Shown one piece after another: positions 22,323 to 30,340 of a stretch of 64,000 nucleotides of DNA. Position numbers and translations under genes: made by a program. Below the pieces are notes generated by a model. It was not told the origin of the DNA, searched no databases, and saw only the letters and a list, made by a program, of their open reading frames with translations. Source of the DNA: JAHQVK01 sp036788295 (lineage in GTDB: Bacteria; Myxococcota; Kuafuiibacteriia; Kuafuiibacteriales; Kuafuiibacteriaceae); contig DAIQNR010000018.1 of the NCBI GenBank assembly GCA_036788295.1, forward strand, positions 13,415 to 77,414, written 5' to 3'. Numbering within the stretch: the first letter of the stretch is position 1; each line of letters starts with the position of its first letter.

Positions 22323-23003
22323 ATGGCGCTGAACCCTCACCAGGAGCTGGTGGCCGAGCACGTCGCCGCCCACATCGGTCCGGTGACCGGGGTGTTCGAG
22401 CTCAGCCCGGCGCAGGACGGATCGCTGCCGCTCGCGCTGCTGCACGTCCCGGCCACCGAGTACAAGCCGTTTCAGGTGCTGGTCAGCGCCGGGATGTCGG
22501 CCGAGCCGATGGCCGTGCCCGATGACCTCGATCCGGCGCCGCCGGCCCGGGTGGAGCTGTTGATCGCGCTCCCCGGCGACTGGTCGCTCGAGCGGCCCAC
22601 GCCCGAGCAAGTGTGGCCGATCCGCTTGCTCGCCGACCTCGCCCGGTTCCCGAGCGAGTTCGGGGGCTGGATCGCCGCCGGCCACACGATCCCGAACGGC
22701 GACCCGATGGTGCCCTACGGCCCCGCCACCCAGATGTGCTGCGCGCTGGTGGCGCCTCCGCTCACCGTCCCCCCGGAGGCCCAGAGCGTTCGTGGACCGG
22801 AGGGCGAGCTCGCGCAGCTGCTCGGCCTGGTCCCGCTGTTCAAGGGCGAGGTGGATCTGAAGCTCAACGAGGGCTCGGAGCGGCTGTTCGAGCGGCTCGA
22901 CGATCACCGGGTGAACGAGCTGCTCGACCGGTCCCGGCGGTCGGTCGCCGGGAGCCTGCTCGACCTGCTCGATCGGAAGAGCGGGCGAAAACCGAAACGC
23001 TGA
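22323..23003 (+). CDS. Suppressor of fused (SUFU) domain protein
   Basis: 226 aa covering one bacterial SUFU-like domain. Typical blocks: VLVSAGMSAEPMAVP, VELLIALPGDWSL, IRLLADLARFPSEFGGWIAA, GHTIPNGDPMVPYGP and PLFKGEVDLKLNEGSERLFE. Bacterial SUFU proteins have no known enzymatic activity; some are immunity proteins in toxin systems, while many are free-standing, as here. No signal peptide. It lies 89 bp after def, with TAGCCC 6 nt before its ATG, so it probably has its own leaderless promoter. Confidence 0.85.
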   Translation: MALNPHQELVAEHVAAHIGPVTGVFELSPAQDGSLPLALLHVPATEYKPFQVLVSAGMSAEPMAVPDDLDPAPPARVELLIALPGDWSLERPTPEQVWPIRLLADLARFPSEFGGWIAAGHTIPNGDPMVPYGPATQMCCALVAPPLTVPPEAQSVRGPEGELAQLLGLVPLFKGEVDLKLNEGSERLFERLDDHRVNELLDRSRRSVAGSLLDLLDRKSGRKPKR

Positions 23004-23058
23004 CCCACCCGCATCGATCCACCGTCCGGAAGACCAGCGGCGGGCTTCGACTGCAGGG

Positions 23059-23412
23059 TCAGCGGCGCACTTCGACCGCCACCGTCGCGGCGTCTGGCAC
23101 CGCGCCTGGCTTGGCCACCCGGACCTCCACCCCGCCCACTCGGCTCCCGAACTCGCGGCGCACCCGGTCGGCGATCTTGCCCGCGATCGCCTCGATGAGC
23201 TGGTGGTGCCGCTCCGCGGCGACGTCCCGGCAGATGCCGGCGATGCGGTCGTAGTCGAGCGCGTCTTCGAGCTGATCGCTCCTCGCCGCCGCTTCGAGAT
23301 CCACCGCGCACCGAACGTCGACGACCAGTCGCTGCTTCACCCCCCGCTCGTGGGCGTACACGCCAACCTCTGCCGCCAGCTCGAGCCCCTCGACGGCCAC
23401 CGTGTCTTGCAT
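23059..23412 (-). CDS. folB: Dihydroneopterin aldolase
   Basis: 117-aa folate-biosynthesis enzyme converting 7,8-dihydroneopterin to 6-hydroxymethyl-7,8-dihydropterin and glycolaldehyde. The sequence has family length and motifs: VEGLELAAEVGVYAHERGVK, LDYDRIAGICRDV, the pterin-binding HQLIEAIAGKIAD and VRVAKPGAVPDA near the end. I start at the ATG at 23412; the longer frame to 23451 adds basic residues without support. TACCGC is 6 nt before the start. No other folate genes are adjacent. Confidence 0.9.
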   Translation of the reverse strand: MQDTVAVEGLELAAEVGVYAHERGVKQRLVVDVRCAVDLEAAARSDQLEDALDYDRIAGICRDVAAERHHQLIEAIAGKIADRVRREFGSRVGGVEVRVAKPGAVPDAATVAVEVRR

Positions 23413-23858
23413 GGCGCGGCGGTACCGGTCGCCGCTGGCCCGTCCAAGCAAAACCGCCCTGCGGAAGGCGTCCGGATCGGGGTCGGAGATTCGCGGTGGC
23501 TCGCGGGCGACGCAAAGACGGCAGCGGCGTGGCGGGAAACGTCGAAGATGCGTCGTGAAACTCGATGTATGGGGTTACCACGGGTGTGCAAAATCGGCCC
23601 AGGGATCGCGAAGAGTGGGTCGATCCGTTACCGTGAGGTGACGGCTGGGCCGCCGATGCCTGTGCGCTACCCACAGGACAATGCACGAAGCAACCCGTGA
23701 ATCAGACCACTTAGCGACCTCGATCCACAGTGTGGACAAAGCTGTGGACAAGCTGTCGGGCCACCGGAGAGGGCCGCGAGATCACTCGCTGCCTCGGCGA
23801 CCTCTCAAAAACCCTCCATGGGGTGGGATACGGGCCGCCATCGGATCCAGCCCCGCGG
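23413..23858. other. 446-bp gene-free region with DnaA-box-like sites
   Basis: No gene is convincing here. The stretch lies upstream of folB and holds TGTGCAAAA at 23585-23593 (fits the DnaA-box pattern TGTGNAWAA), two direct copies of TGTGGACAA at 23731-23739 and 23743-23751 (one mismatch each), and the inverted pair TCCACA-G-TGTGGA at 23724-23736. It is locally less GC-rich than its surroundings. A DnaA-responsive or titration site is possible; an origin is not claimed. Confidence 0.45.
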
Positions 23859-25334
23859 TCAGGGTTCGCCCAGGTCCTGGACCGCCTGCTCGACCCGGGC
23901 GGCCGCGATGTCGTCGGCCCATCGATTCTTCAGCTCGTCGAGCTGGCCTCGCTCGAGCCGGTCGGCCAGGTCCTCGCCGATGTCGAGTCGCGCCACTGTG
24001 GGTGCTCCGGACGTCCGCTCTACGGTCAAGACCGCTTCGAGGCTCCGGGCAAAGCGCCGGGCCCCGAGCGGCTCGGCCGGCCGCAGCCGCTCGAGCGCGT
24101 CGATGGCCGAAGGGGCCTCGACCGCGCCGAAGACGAGCGCCCGCTCGGCGAGCCGGACCGCGGCGGCCAGCGCATTCGGCGGCTCGAGGCTCGAGAGCAG
24201 GACCACGTCGGGATCGGCGCCGGCGAGGAGGCCAAACAGCTCGCTCCCCTCGATGGACAAAAGCTCGATCTGCCGGAGCAGGCCGTGCTGCGGAGACCAC
24301 CGGACCTCCACCGGCGCTTCGACCGCGATCGCGTGGCGGGGGCTCACGGCGAGCGCGAGGTCCACGAGTCCGGCGAGCAGCATCGATTTACCGGAGCTGG
24401 GTCCGCCGGTCACCACCACGAGCCCGCGGGTCCGGGCGGCGAGCTCGGCCAGCGAGCGGTCGAGCGCCTCGGCGGACGGCGGCGACGAGAGGATGGGGCG
24501 AACGACGGCGCCGGCGCCCCCGAGGGCGGAGATGGGCGTGACCCGGACCCGCCGATTTCCCGGGACCTCGAGCACCGTCCGCCGGTCGGACGAAAGATCG
24601 TCGAGCGGCGGCGGCAGGGTCGCCACCGGGGGCCAACCCGCCATGGCGCGGAGCGCGCCGTCCACCCGCGCAAACGGCGGCGATCCGAGAGCGAGATGGA
24701 GGTCGCTGCCTCCCATCCCTTCGAGCTCGGCGAGCAGCCGAGGCAGGACCGCGGCCGGCCGCCGCGACGGGACCGGCTCGAGCCCTCCGGTGGCCGTCGC
24801 CGCCGGGCGAGGCGCGGGATGGGTCGCGGGCGGCGCGGCCGCAGGCGAGGAGGCGGACTCGAGCGCTTCCTCTTCGACACGTGTGGGAGGGTCCGCATCG
24901 GGCGCCGGCCGGGGCTGCACCGGCTCGCCGATCGCGATTCGGATGCCGTCGCTGCCTCCGCTGGCCAAGGCGACCTCGGTGCCGAGAACAAAAGGAGCGG
25001 CGGTGTCCTCGGTGAACGGTCCGTCCTCGTAGATGCCTTCGACCGCCGGGGTCAGCACGACCGACAGGCCGTCCGCGACCGAAGACAGGCGGACCAGCAC
25101 TGCGCCGGAGGGGGCCTCGTAGCGAAAGCGCGCCGGGGGCTCGAGCTCGATCCCGCCGGCGATCGGGCCGATGAGCTTCTTGATTTGCTCGGTCCGCACC
25201 GCTTGGTCGAGCAGCACCTGCTCGACCCCGGCCACCCGGACGCGGACCGGGCGCCCAGTGGTGAACAAAAGCTGGTCGGCCCCTTTTCGAGCCATCGCTT
25301 CGATGAAGCGGTGGATGCGTTCCACCTCGGTCAT
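23859..25334 (-). CDS. Degenerate PilT-like ATPase
   Basis: 491 aa with the layout of two PilT/PilB-type parts. An N-terminal region (residues ~1-110) resembles the PilT N-domain (IHRFIEAMARKGADQLLF, GRPVRVRVAG), residues ~140-195 are a Pro/Ala linker, and from ~197 a second PilT-like unit begins with LAELEGMGGSDLHLALGSPP and a Walker A GGPSSGKS (310-317). The Walker B segment, DPDVILVGEMRD in PilT, reads DPDVVLLSSLEPPN, without the catalytic Glu; the His box GTLHT is GAVEAP. It may bind ATP but hydrolysis looks lost. Possible roles are regulation of pili or gliding motors. TACCGT sits 6 nt before the ATG. Confidence 0.75.
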   Translation of the reverse strand: MTEVERIHRFIEAMARKGADQLLFTTGRPVRVRVAGVEQVLLDQAVRTEQIKKLIGPIAGGIELEPPARFRYEAPSGAVLVRLSSVADGLSVVLTPAVEGIYEDGPFTEDTAAPFVLGTEVALASGGSDGIRIAIGEPVQPRPAPDADPPTRVEEEALESASSPAAAPPATHPAPRPAATATGGLEPVPSRRPAAVLPRLLAELEGMGGSDLHLALGSPPFARVDGALRAMAGWPPVATLPPPLDDLSSDRRTVLEVPGNRRVRVTPISALGGAGAVVRPILSSPPSAEALDRSLAELAARTRGLVVVTGGPSSGKSMLLAGLVDLALAVSPRHAIAVEAPVEVRWSPQHGLLRQIELLSIEGSELFGLLAGADPDVVLLSSLEPPNALAAAVRLAERALVFGAVEAPSAIDALERLRPAEPLGARRFARSLEAVLTVERTSGAPTVARLDIGEDLADRLERGQLDELKNRWADDIAAARVEQAVQDLGEP

Positions 25335-25340
25335 GTGCCA

Positions 25341-25346
25341 ACGGTA
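25341..25346 (-). promoter_or_regulatory. Candidate -10 box of a leaderless transcript
   Basis: TACCGT on the minus strand, 6 nt upstream of the ATG at 25334. Confidence 0.4.
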
Positions 25347-25423
25347 GCAGGGCGGCGCCCAAGCTCCCACTTCGGTCGCCGAGGCCCATCGCCGCGCTGT
25401 TGGTGCTCTGCTAAGGGTTCTTC

Positions 25424-26185
25424 ATGAGGGTGGTGACCGATTGGCTGCTGCTTCGAGGGCTCTCCCGTGAGAAGCGGCAATGGGGGGGCTTCGAGGCGGT
25501 GCTCGCCGGTCGTGGGGTCGCTGTCCACCGGCTCGACCTGCCCGGGGTGGGCGAGGCGAAGGCCAGGCCGGCGCCGGCGCTGGTCGAGTTGATGGTCGAG
25601 GACCTCCGGGACCGGCTGCGGCCCACGCGGGCCGCCGGAGCGGGGGGAGCTTGGGGCCTGCTCGGGGTCTCGCTCGGGGGCATGGTCGCCCTCGAGTGGA
25701 CCTACCGATACCCGCAGGACTTCAAGGCCGCGGTCGTGGTCAACTCGAGCGCTGGGAACCTTAACCCTCCGCAGGAGCGGCTCTTGCTCCAGAACCTCCC
25801 TGCGCTGCTGCGCGCCGGGCGGGCCCGGGATCCCGTACAGCGCGAGCTCATCCTCCTCGCCATCAGCACGGCGAAGCACGGAGAGGACCGCCGCACCGCT
25901 TCGGAGTGGGCAGGGTACCTCGCGGAGCACCCGCTCGACCGGCGGGTGCTGATTCGGCAGCTGGTGGCGGGGCTGCGATTCCGGGCTCCTCCTGCGCTCG
26001 GCGTGCCCACGCTTTTCGTCGGGGGAGCCAAGGATACGTTCGTCTCGCCCCGTTGCTCGGAGCGGCTGGCCGAACGCTACGGCGTCCCGCTCCAGATCCA
26101 CCCCGAAGCGGGCCACGACCTGCCGGTCGATGAGCCGGAGTGGCTCGCGGATCGGGCCATCGGGTTTGCGGAGGAGCTTCGGTGA
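25424..26185 (+). CDS. Alpha/beta hydrolase
   Basis: 253 aa. The nucleophile elbow is GLLGVSLGGMVAL (Ser in Gly-Val-Ser-Leu-Gly); FVGGAKDTFVS carries the acid and PEAGHDLPVD the catalytic His. The N-terminal WLLLRGLSREKRQWGGF and LDLPGVGEA match the oxyanion-loop region. The substrate is not predictable. The stop overlaps the GTG of the exonuclease gene by 4 bp (GTGA), so the two are coupled, as far as can be seen without functional logic. A candidate -10 TAAGGG lies 6 nt before the ATG. Confidence 0.82.
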   Translation: MRVVTDWLLLRGLSREKRQWGGFEAVLAGRGVAVHRLDLPGVGEAKARPAPALVELMVEDLRDRLRPTRAAGAGGAWGLLGVSLGGMVALEWTYRYPQDFKAAVVVNSSAGNLNPPQERLLLQNLPALLRAGRARDPVQRELILLAISTAKHGEDRRTASEWAGYLAEHPLDRRVLIRQLVAGLRFRAPPALGVPTLFVGGAKDTFVSPRCSERLAERYGVPLQIHPEAGHDLPVDEPEWLADRAIGFAEELR

Positions 26186-27048
26186 ACGTGCACCTGGTGG
26201 ACGGGACCTACGAGCTGTTCCGGGCCTTCTACGGGGCGCCGCCGAGAAAAAACGCAGCCGGGGAGGAGGTCGGCGCCGTCCGGGCGCTCACCCAGAGCCT
26301 CGTATCCCTACTGACCAAAGAGGGAGCCACCCACGTCGCCGTCGCGTGGGACCGGGTCATCGAGTCGTTTCGAAACCGACTCTTCGCTGGCTACAAGACC
26401 GGCGAGGGCATCGATCCGGCGCTGTGGGCCCAGTTCCCCCTCGCTGAGCAGGCGGCCGAGCGCCTCGGCTTCGTCTCGTGGCCGATGGTCGAATTCGAGG
26501 CCGACGACGCGCTCGCCACGGCCGCCGCTCGATTCGAGGCCCGCCCCGAGGTGGAGCAAATCCGGCTCTGCTCTCCGGACAAGGACCTCATGCAGTGCGT
26601 GCGCGGCGCGCGAGTGGTCGTGGTGGACCGCCGGCGGGCGATCGCCTACGACGCCGCGGCGGTAGAGACCAAGCTCGGGGTCCCTCCGGCGCTCGTCCCC
26701 GACCTGCTCGCGCTGGTGGGCGACGCCGCCGACGGGATCCCCGGGCTGCCCGGCTTCGGTATGAAGACCGCGGTTGCCGTGCTGGTCGCGTTCGGCGGCC
26801 TCGATCGCATCCCCGACGATCCGGAGCGGTGGCCGCCGGTCCGAGGCAGACCCCGCCTCGCTGCGACGCTCGTCGCCCGCCGAGCGGACGCGCTGCTGTA
26901 TCGGACGCTCGCGACCCTGCGCACCGACGTGCCGCTCGCCGAGCCGTTGGAGCAGCTCGCTTGGCGGCCTCCGGCGCCGGGGGCGGTGGCGGCGGTCGCG
27001 GACCGCCTCGACGACCCCGGTCTGCCCGGGCGGCTCCCCACCGCTTGA
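26182..27048 (+). CDS. 5'-3' exonuclease / flap endonuclease family
   Basis: 288 aa matching the N-terminal nuclease domain of DNA polymerase I as a free-standing protein. Acidic metal-binding motifs are in order: VHLVDGTYELFRAF, VAVAWDRV, VEFEADDALAT, SPDKDLMQCV and GDAADGIPG; the helix-hairpin-helix-like GIPGLPGFGMKTA follows. Such enzymes remove RNA primers or flaps. The GTG start overlaps the hydrolase stop. It is followed after 2 bp by the pseudouridine synthase gene, so this is a three-gene operon. Confidence 0.88.
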   Translation: MNVHLVDGTYELFRAFYGAPPRKNAAGEEVGAVRALTQSLVSLLTKEGATHVAVAWDRVIESFRNRLFAGYKTGEGIDPALWAQFPLAEQAAERLGFVSWPMVEFEADDALATAAARFEARPEVEQIRLCSPDKDLMQCVRGARVVVVDRRRAIAYDAAAVETKLGVPPALVPDLLALVGDAADGIPGLPGFGMKTAVAVLVAFGGLDRIPDDPERWPPVRGRPRLAATLVARRADALLYRTLATLRTDVPLAEPLEQLAWRPPAPGAVAAVADRLDDPGLPGRLPTA

Positions 27049-27050
27049 CC

Positions 27051-27983
27051 GTGACCGCGCCGCCCGGAGAGGTCGGCGCGGTGGGCCGCCGCCGCATCGC
27101 AACCCGCGGACCGCCGGGCGGCCGCTCGCTCGACGCGCTGTTGTCGTCGTGGCTTCCGTTTGCGCTCGGACGGCCGGTGTCGAAGGGCCAGGTCCGAAAG
27201 CTCGTGCGGGTCGGGGCGGTGCACGTGGACGAGCGGCCGTGCCGAAACCCATCCGATTGGGTCCGCTCCGGGGTGCGGGTGGCCGTCGTCGTGGACGAGG
27301 CGAAGCTGTTCGGCGTCGAACCGGGGCCGGTCCGGGTTTTGTACGAAGACCGCTGGGTGATCGCCGTGGACAAGCCCCCGGGCCTGCCCACCCACCCGAC
27401 GCTCGATCCGGCCCGTCCCACCGCGGTCGGCGCGGTGAAGGCGCTGCTCGCCGCTCGCGGCGGACAAAACCCCTACCTCGGCGTGCACCATCGGCTCGAC
27501 CGCGACACTTCGGGGGTCCTGCTGTTCGCCAAGGATCCGGCCGCGAATCCAGCCTTGGCTGCCGCCTTCGCCGAGCGCGCGGTCAACAAGCGCTACCTCG
27601 CCGTCGCCGCTGGACCGCTTCTCGAGCCCCGAACGGTCCGCGACCACCTCGGTCCGCTGCCCGGCTCCGGCAAGCGCACCAAGCACGGCGCGGTCCGAAG
27701 CGGCGGAGCGCTAGCCGAGACCCACTTCGAGCCCCTAGAGCGGCGCGACCGCGGCACCTTGGTGTCCGCCGAGCCGCGCACCGGCCGGACCCACCAGATT
27801 CGCGTCCATCTCGCCGGGCTCGGGGCGCCGATTCTGGGCGACGGGCTCTATGGCGGCCCTCCGGCGGCGAGGGTGATGCTGCACGCGGCGCGGCTCGCGC
27901 TGCCCCATCCGGTCGAGAGCCGTTCGCTCGTGGTCGAGGCTGAAGCCCCGGCCGACCTGCTCGGGGCCTGGAACGAGTGCTAG
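27051..27983 (+). CDS. RluA family pseudouridine synthase
   Basis: 310 aa from a GTG 2 bp after the exonuclease stop. An S4-like N-terminal RNA-binding part (KGQVRKLVRVGAVHVDERPC) precedes the catalytic domain: VIAVDKPPGLPTHPT, VHHRLDRDTSGVLLFAK with the catalytic Asp, and GRTHQIRVHLAGLGAPILGD. RluA-family enzymes convert uridine to pseudouridine in rRNA or tRNA; which site is modified cannot be read from the sequence. Last gene of the hydrolase-exonuclease-synthase operon. Confidence 0.9.
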   Translation: MTAPPGEVGAVGRRRIATRGPPGGRSLDALLSSWLPFALGRPVSKGQVRKLVRVGAVHVDERPCRNPSDWVRSGVRVAVVVDEAKLFGVEPGPVRVLYEDRWVIAVDKPPGLPTHPTLDPARPTAVGAVKALLAARGGQNPYLGVHHRLDRDTSGVLLFAKDPAANPALAAAFAERAVNKRYLAVAAGPLLEPRTVRDHLGPLPGSGKRTKHGAVRSGGALAETHFEPLERRDRGTLVSAEPRTGRTHQIRVHLAGLGAPILGDGLYGGPPAARVMLHAARLALPHPVESRSLVVEAEAPADLLGAWNEC

Positions 27984-28000
27984 CACCCGAGGTCGATGGT

Positions 28001-28918
28001 TTACCCGTCGACGACCGAGCGACAGCCCTCGAGGGCAGGAGCATCGGCCGGGACCACGAGCACGGGGCAGCGCGCCTCGCACATCACCTGGTCCGCGGTG
28101 GCGCCGAGCACCAGCCGGTGCCAACCGTCGTGGCCGCTGGTCCCGATGACCAGGAGCGAGGGCGGCGATTCCGCGATATCGCGAAGGATCGCGTCGGCCG
28201 GGGTCTCGCCTTCGACGACGTGGGTGTGCATCGCCACGTCGATGCTCCGGCCCTGCTCGGCCAAGGTCTCGAGTCCGGCCCGGTGCTGAACTCGCACCGC
28301 TTCGACCTCCCGAGGGTCCACCGACCGGTCGTTTTCGCCCAAGTCGTCGAGGATGAGCCCAGGGTGCTCGCACACCGAAAGGAGCCGAACCGGGGCTCGG
28401 TAGGCGCAGCCGAAGGTCACCGCCGAGCGGACAACCTTGTCCGAAACCGGCGACAGGTCGACCGCGGCCGTGATCCGCTCGACCGGCCCTCGGCCATCCC
28501 GCTCCGGGGCGACCACCAACACGGGGCAGCCCGAGGCCCGAACGGTCGCGTTGGCGACGCTGCCCATGAAGGCCCGGCGGATCGCGCCGAAACCGTGGCT
28601 CGCCACCACGATCAGCTCGGCGCCGGTCTCTTCGGCCACCTCCGCGAACACCCGAGCCGGGGGTCCCGAGCGGACCACCCGCTCCACCCGGGCAGCGCCG
28701 GCATCGACCGAGAGGGCCGACAGCCGCTCCTTGGCGCGGTCCACCGCGATTTTTGCCCCGTCGCCGAGGTGGATGAACGGGCCACCGGATTTCACCCCGT
28801 GCACCAGCACGAGGCGCTCGGCCCCGAACCGGGCGGCGATGGCTCCGGCCGCCTCGACGGCGGCGGCCGAGGTCTCGGTGAGGTCGGTTCCAACGACGAT
28901 GGTTGCGTTTTCCAACAT
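28001..28918 (-). CDS. Universal stress protein with two UspA domains
   Basis: 305 aa, start at the ATG 28918, which has GGAGG ~9 nt upstream. Domain 1 (~1-145) opens with TIVVGTDLTETSAAAVEAAG and ends with the ATP-binding signature HGFGAIRRAFMGSVAN; domain 2 (~150-290) opens with RITAAVDLSPVSDK and ends with GTSGHDGWHRLVLGATADQV. Both keep the G-2x-G-9x-G type loop, so ATP or cAMP binding is likely. Tandem Usp proteins are often induced by oxygen limitation or starvation. Single-gene unit. Confidence 0.88.
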   Translation of the reverse strand: MLENATIVVGTDLTETSAAAVEAAGAIAARFGAERLVLVHGVKSGGPFIHLGDGAKIAVDRAKERLSALSVDAGAARVERVVRSGPPARVFAEVAEETGAELIVVASHGFGAIRRAFMGSVANATVRASGCPVLVVAPERDGRGPVERITAAVDLSPVSDKVVRSAVTFGCAYRAPVRLLSVCEHPGLILDDLGENDRSVDPREVEAVRVQHRAGLETLAEQGRSIDVAMHTHVVEGETPADAILRDIAESPPSLLVIGTSGHDGWHRLVLGATADQVMCEARCPVLVVPADAPALEGCRSVVDG

Positions 28919-29121
28919 GCTGATGGTCCTCCAGGGCGACGGCGCCTCGATGACCATCAGAGCCTCCGGATCCAGGAAGGGTCCGCGGAGCTCGAGGAAA
29001 GGTTGGTGGACCGGTGGGCCTAGCGCACCGATCGGGCTGGGCCCCCGGCTCGTTTCCTGCGTCCCTGGCCGTCCGGTCGCCCGCGGCGGCGAGACGGCGC
29101 GGATGATCTGGTAACCGGCCC

Positions 29122-30156
29122 TCAGCTGCCGAGGAGGCCGCGGACCTGCTCCGCGGACGGGGGACCCTGGCTCGCCTTGCCGTTCACGAAGAAGCTGGGG
29201 GTGCCTCCGACTCCGGCCTTGGTCCCCTGCGCCATGTCGTCCTTGACGAATTTCTCGGTCGCGGGGTCATCCATGCACTTTCCGAACTGGGCCATGTCCA
29301 GCGACAGCGCCTTCGCGTGCTCGAGCAGGTCCTCATCCGACATCTTCTGGGTGTCGGCAAAGATCTTGTCGTGCATCTCCCAGAATTTGTTCTGTTTTTG
29401 AGCGCAGCGTGCTGCCTTGGCTGCGGGCATGGCCTGGGGGTGAAAGTTGAGCGGATAGTGGAGGAAGTACACCTGCACGTCGTCGGGGAAGGCTTTGGTC
29501 AGCTCGGCCAGCGGCTCGGTCACCCGGGCGCAGTAGGGGCACTGAAAGTCGGAGAACTCCACGATCGTGACCTTGGCGTCGGCCGGGCCCTTTCGGGGCC
29601 GGTCGGCGAGGTCGAAGCTCGCCGTCGGCGTCTCGGGCTCGGGCAGGGTCAAGGTCAGCCCCGCCTCCTTCTTGAGCCGCTCGATCTCTTCGCCCATGGC
29701 CAAGAACTGGCGAATTCGATCCGCCACCTGGTCCATCGGCGGGCCCTTTCCGCCCCGGGCGACCGTGGTCTCGTAGAACTCCTTCACCTTGTCCTCGGGC
29801 ACGGCCGCAGCGAGCTCCTCGAGGTACACCTCTTGGGTCTTGCCCTTGCGCTGCGCCTCCGCCTGCACGAGCTGGTCGAGCACGTAGCCCTCGAGCTCCC
29901 GCTTGATCGCTTCGTGGCGGTCCCGGTCGAGCTTCAGGAACGTGGCCGCTCTCGCCTCTCGCAGCTCGCCGAACGTGAGCGTGCGCTCGGCGCCTTTGTC
30001 CTTCCAGCGGGCGACGACGGTCGACGAGGCGAGGTCGCCCTCGCTCGGAGCGGCGGCAGCCGCGGCCGGTTTCGGCGGCTCACCGGCCGAAGGGGAGGAA
30101 GGCTGGCAGGCGAGCCCCACGAGGCCCATGGGGACGATCCATAGCGCGCGATGCAT
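29122..30156 (-). CDS. DsbA-like thioredoxin-fold lipoprotein
   Basis: 344 aa from the ATG at 30156. The lipoprotein signal WIVPMGLVGLAC gives Cys17 as the lipidated residue. Residues ~45-165 are a helical region reminiscent of SurA/parvulin-type N-domains; the DsbA-like thioredoxin domain starts near 180 with VTIVEFSDFQCPYCARV, redox pair Cys206-Cys209 and the cis-Pro loop VGGTPSFFVNG. Predicted to act as a disulfide oxidase or isomerase at the periplasmic face. Divergent from the symporter gene across 184 bp, in which I see no clear regulatory site. Confidence 0.85.
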   Translation of the reverse strand: MHRALWIVPMGLVGLACQPSSPSAGEPPKPAAAAAAPSEGDLASSTVVARWKDKGAERTLTFGELREARAATFLKLDRDRHEAIKRELEGYVLDQLVQAEAQRKGKTQEVYLEELAAAVPEDKVKEFYETTVARGGKGPPMDQVADRIRQFLAMGEEIERLKKEAGLTLTLPEPETPTASFDLADRPRKGPADAKVTIVEFSDFQCPYCARVTEPLAELTKAFPDDVQVYFLHYPLNFHPQAMPAAKAARCAQKQNKFWEMHDKIFADTQKMSDEDLLEHAKALSLDMAQFGKCMDDPATEKFVKDDMAQGTKAGVGGTPSFFVNGKASQGPPSAEQVRGLLGS

Positions 30157-30340
30157 AGCGTGGGGCTCCCACGTTGGGCCCGCCGCGGCAAGGGCGAAGC
30201 CCATGCGAGAGTCCGTCCGCGGTGCGACCGAAGCCCCCGAGGCGGCGGTGCGCCTTCAGCCTACATGGCGATTGGGCGGCGCTCGTCCGCAGTTTGCCCC
30301 ATACTCGAAACGGCGAGCCGCGGTTCTCCTGGGCGGCGGG

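Noticed and set aside
23585..23751. Chromosomal replication origin
   Set aside because: DnaA-like sites are few and mostly one mismatch from consensus, and no dnaA, dnaN, parAB, mnmG or rnpA is near. Kept only as a lower-interest observation.
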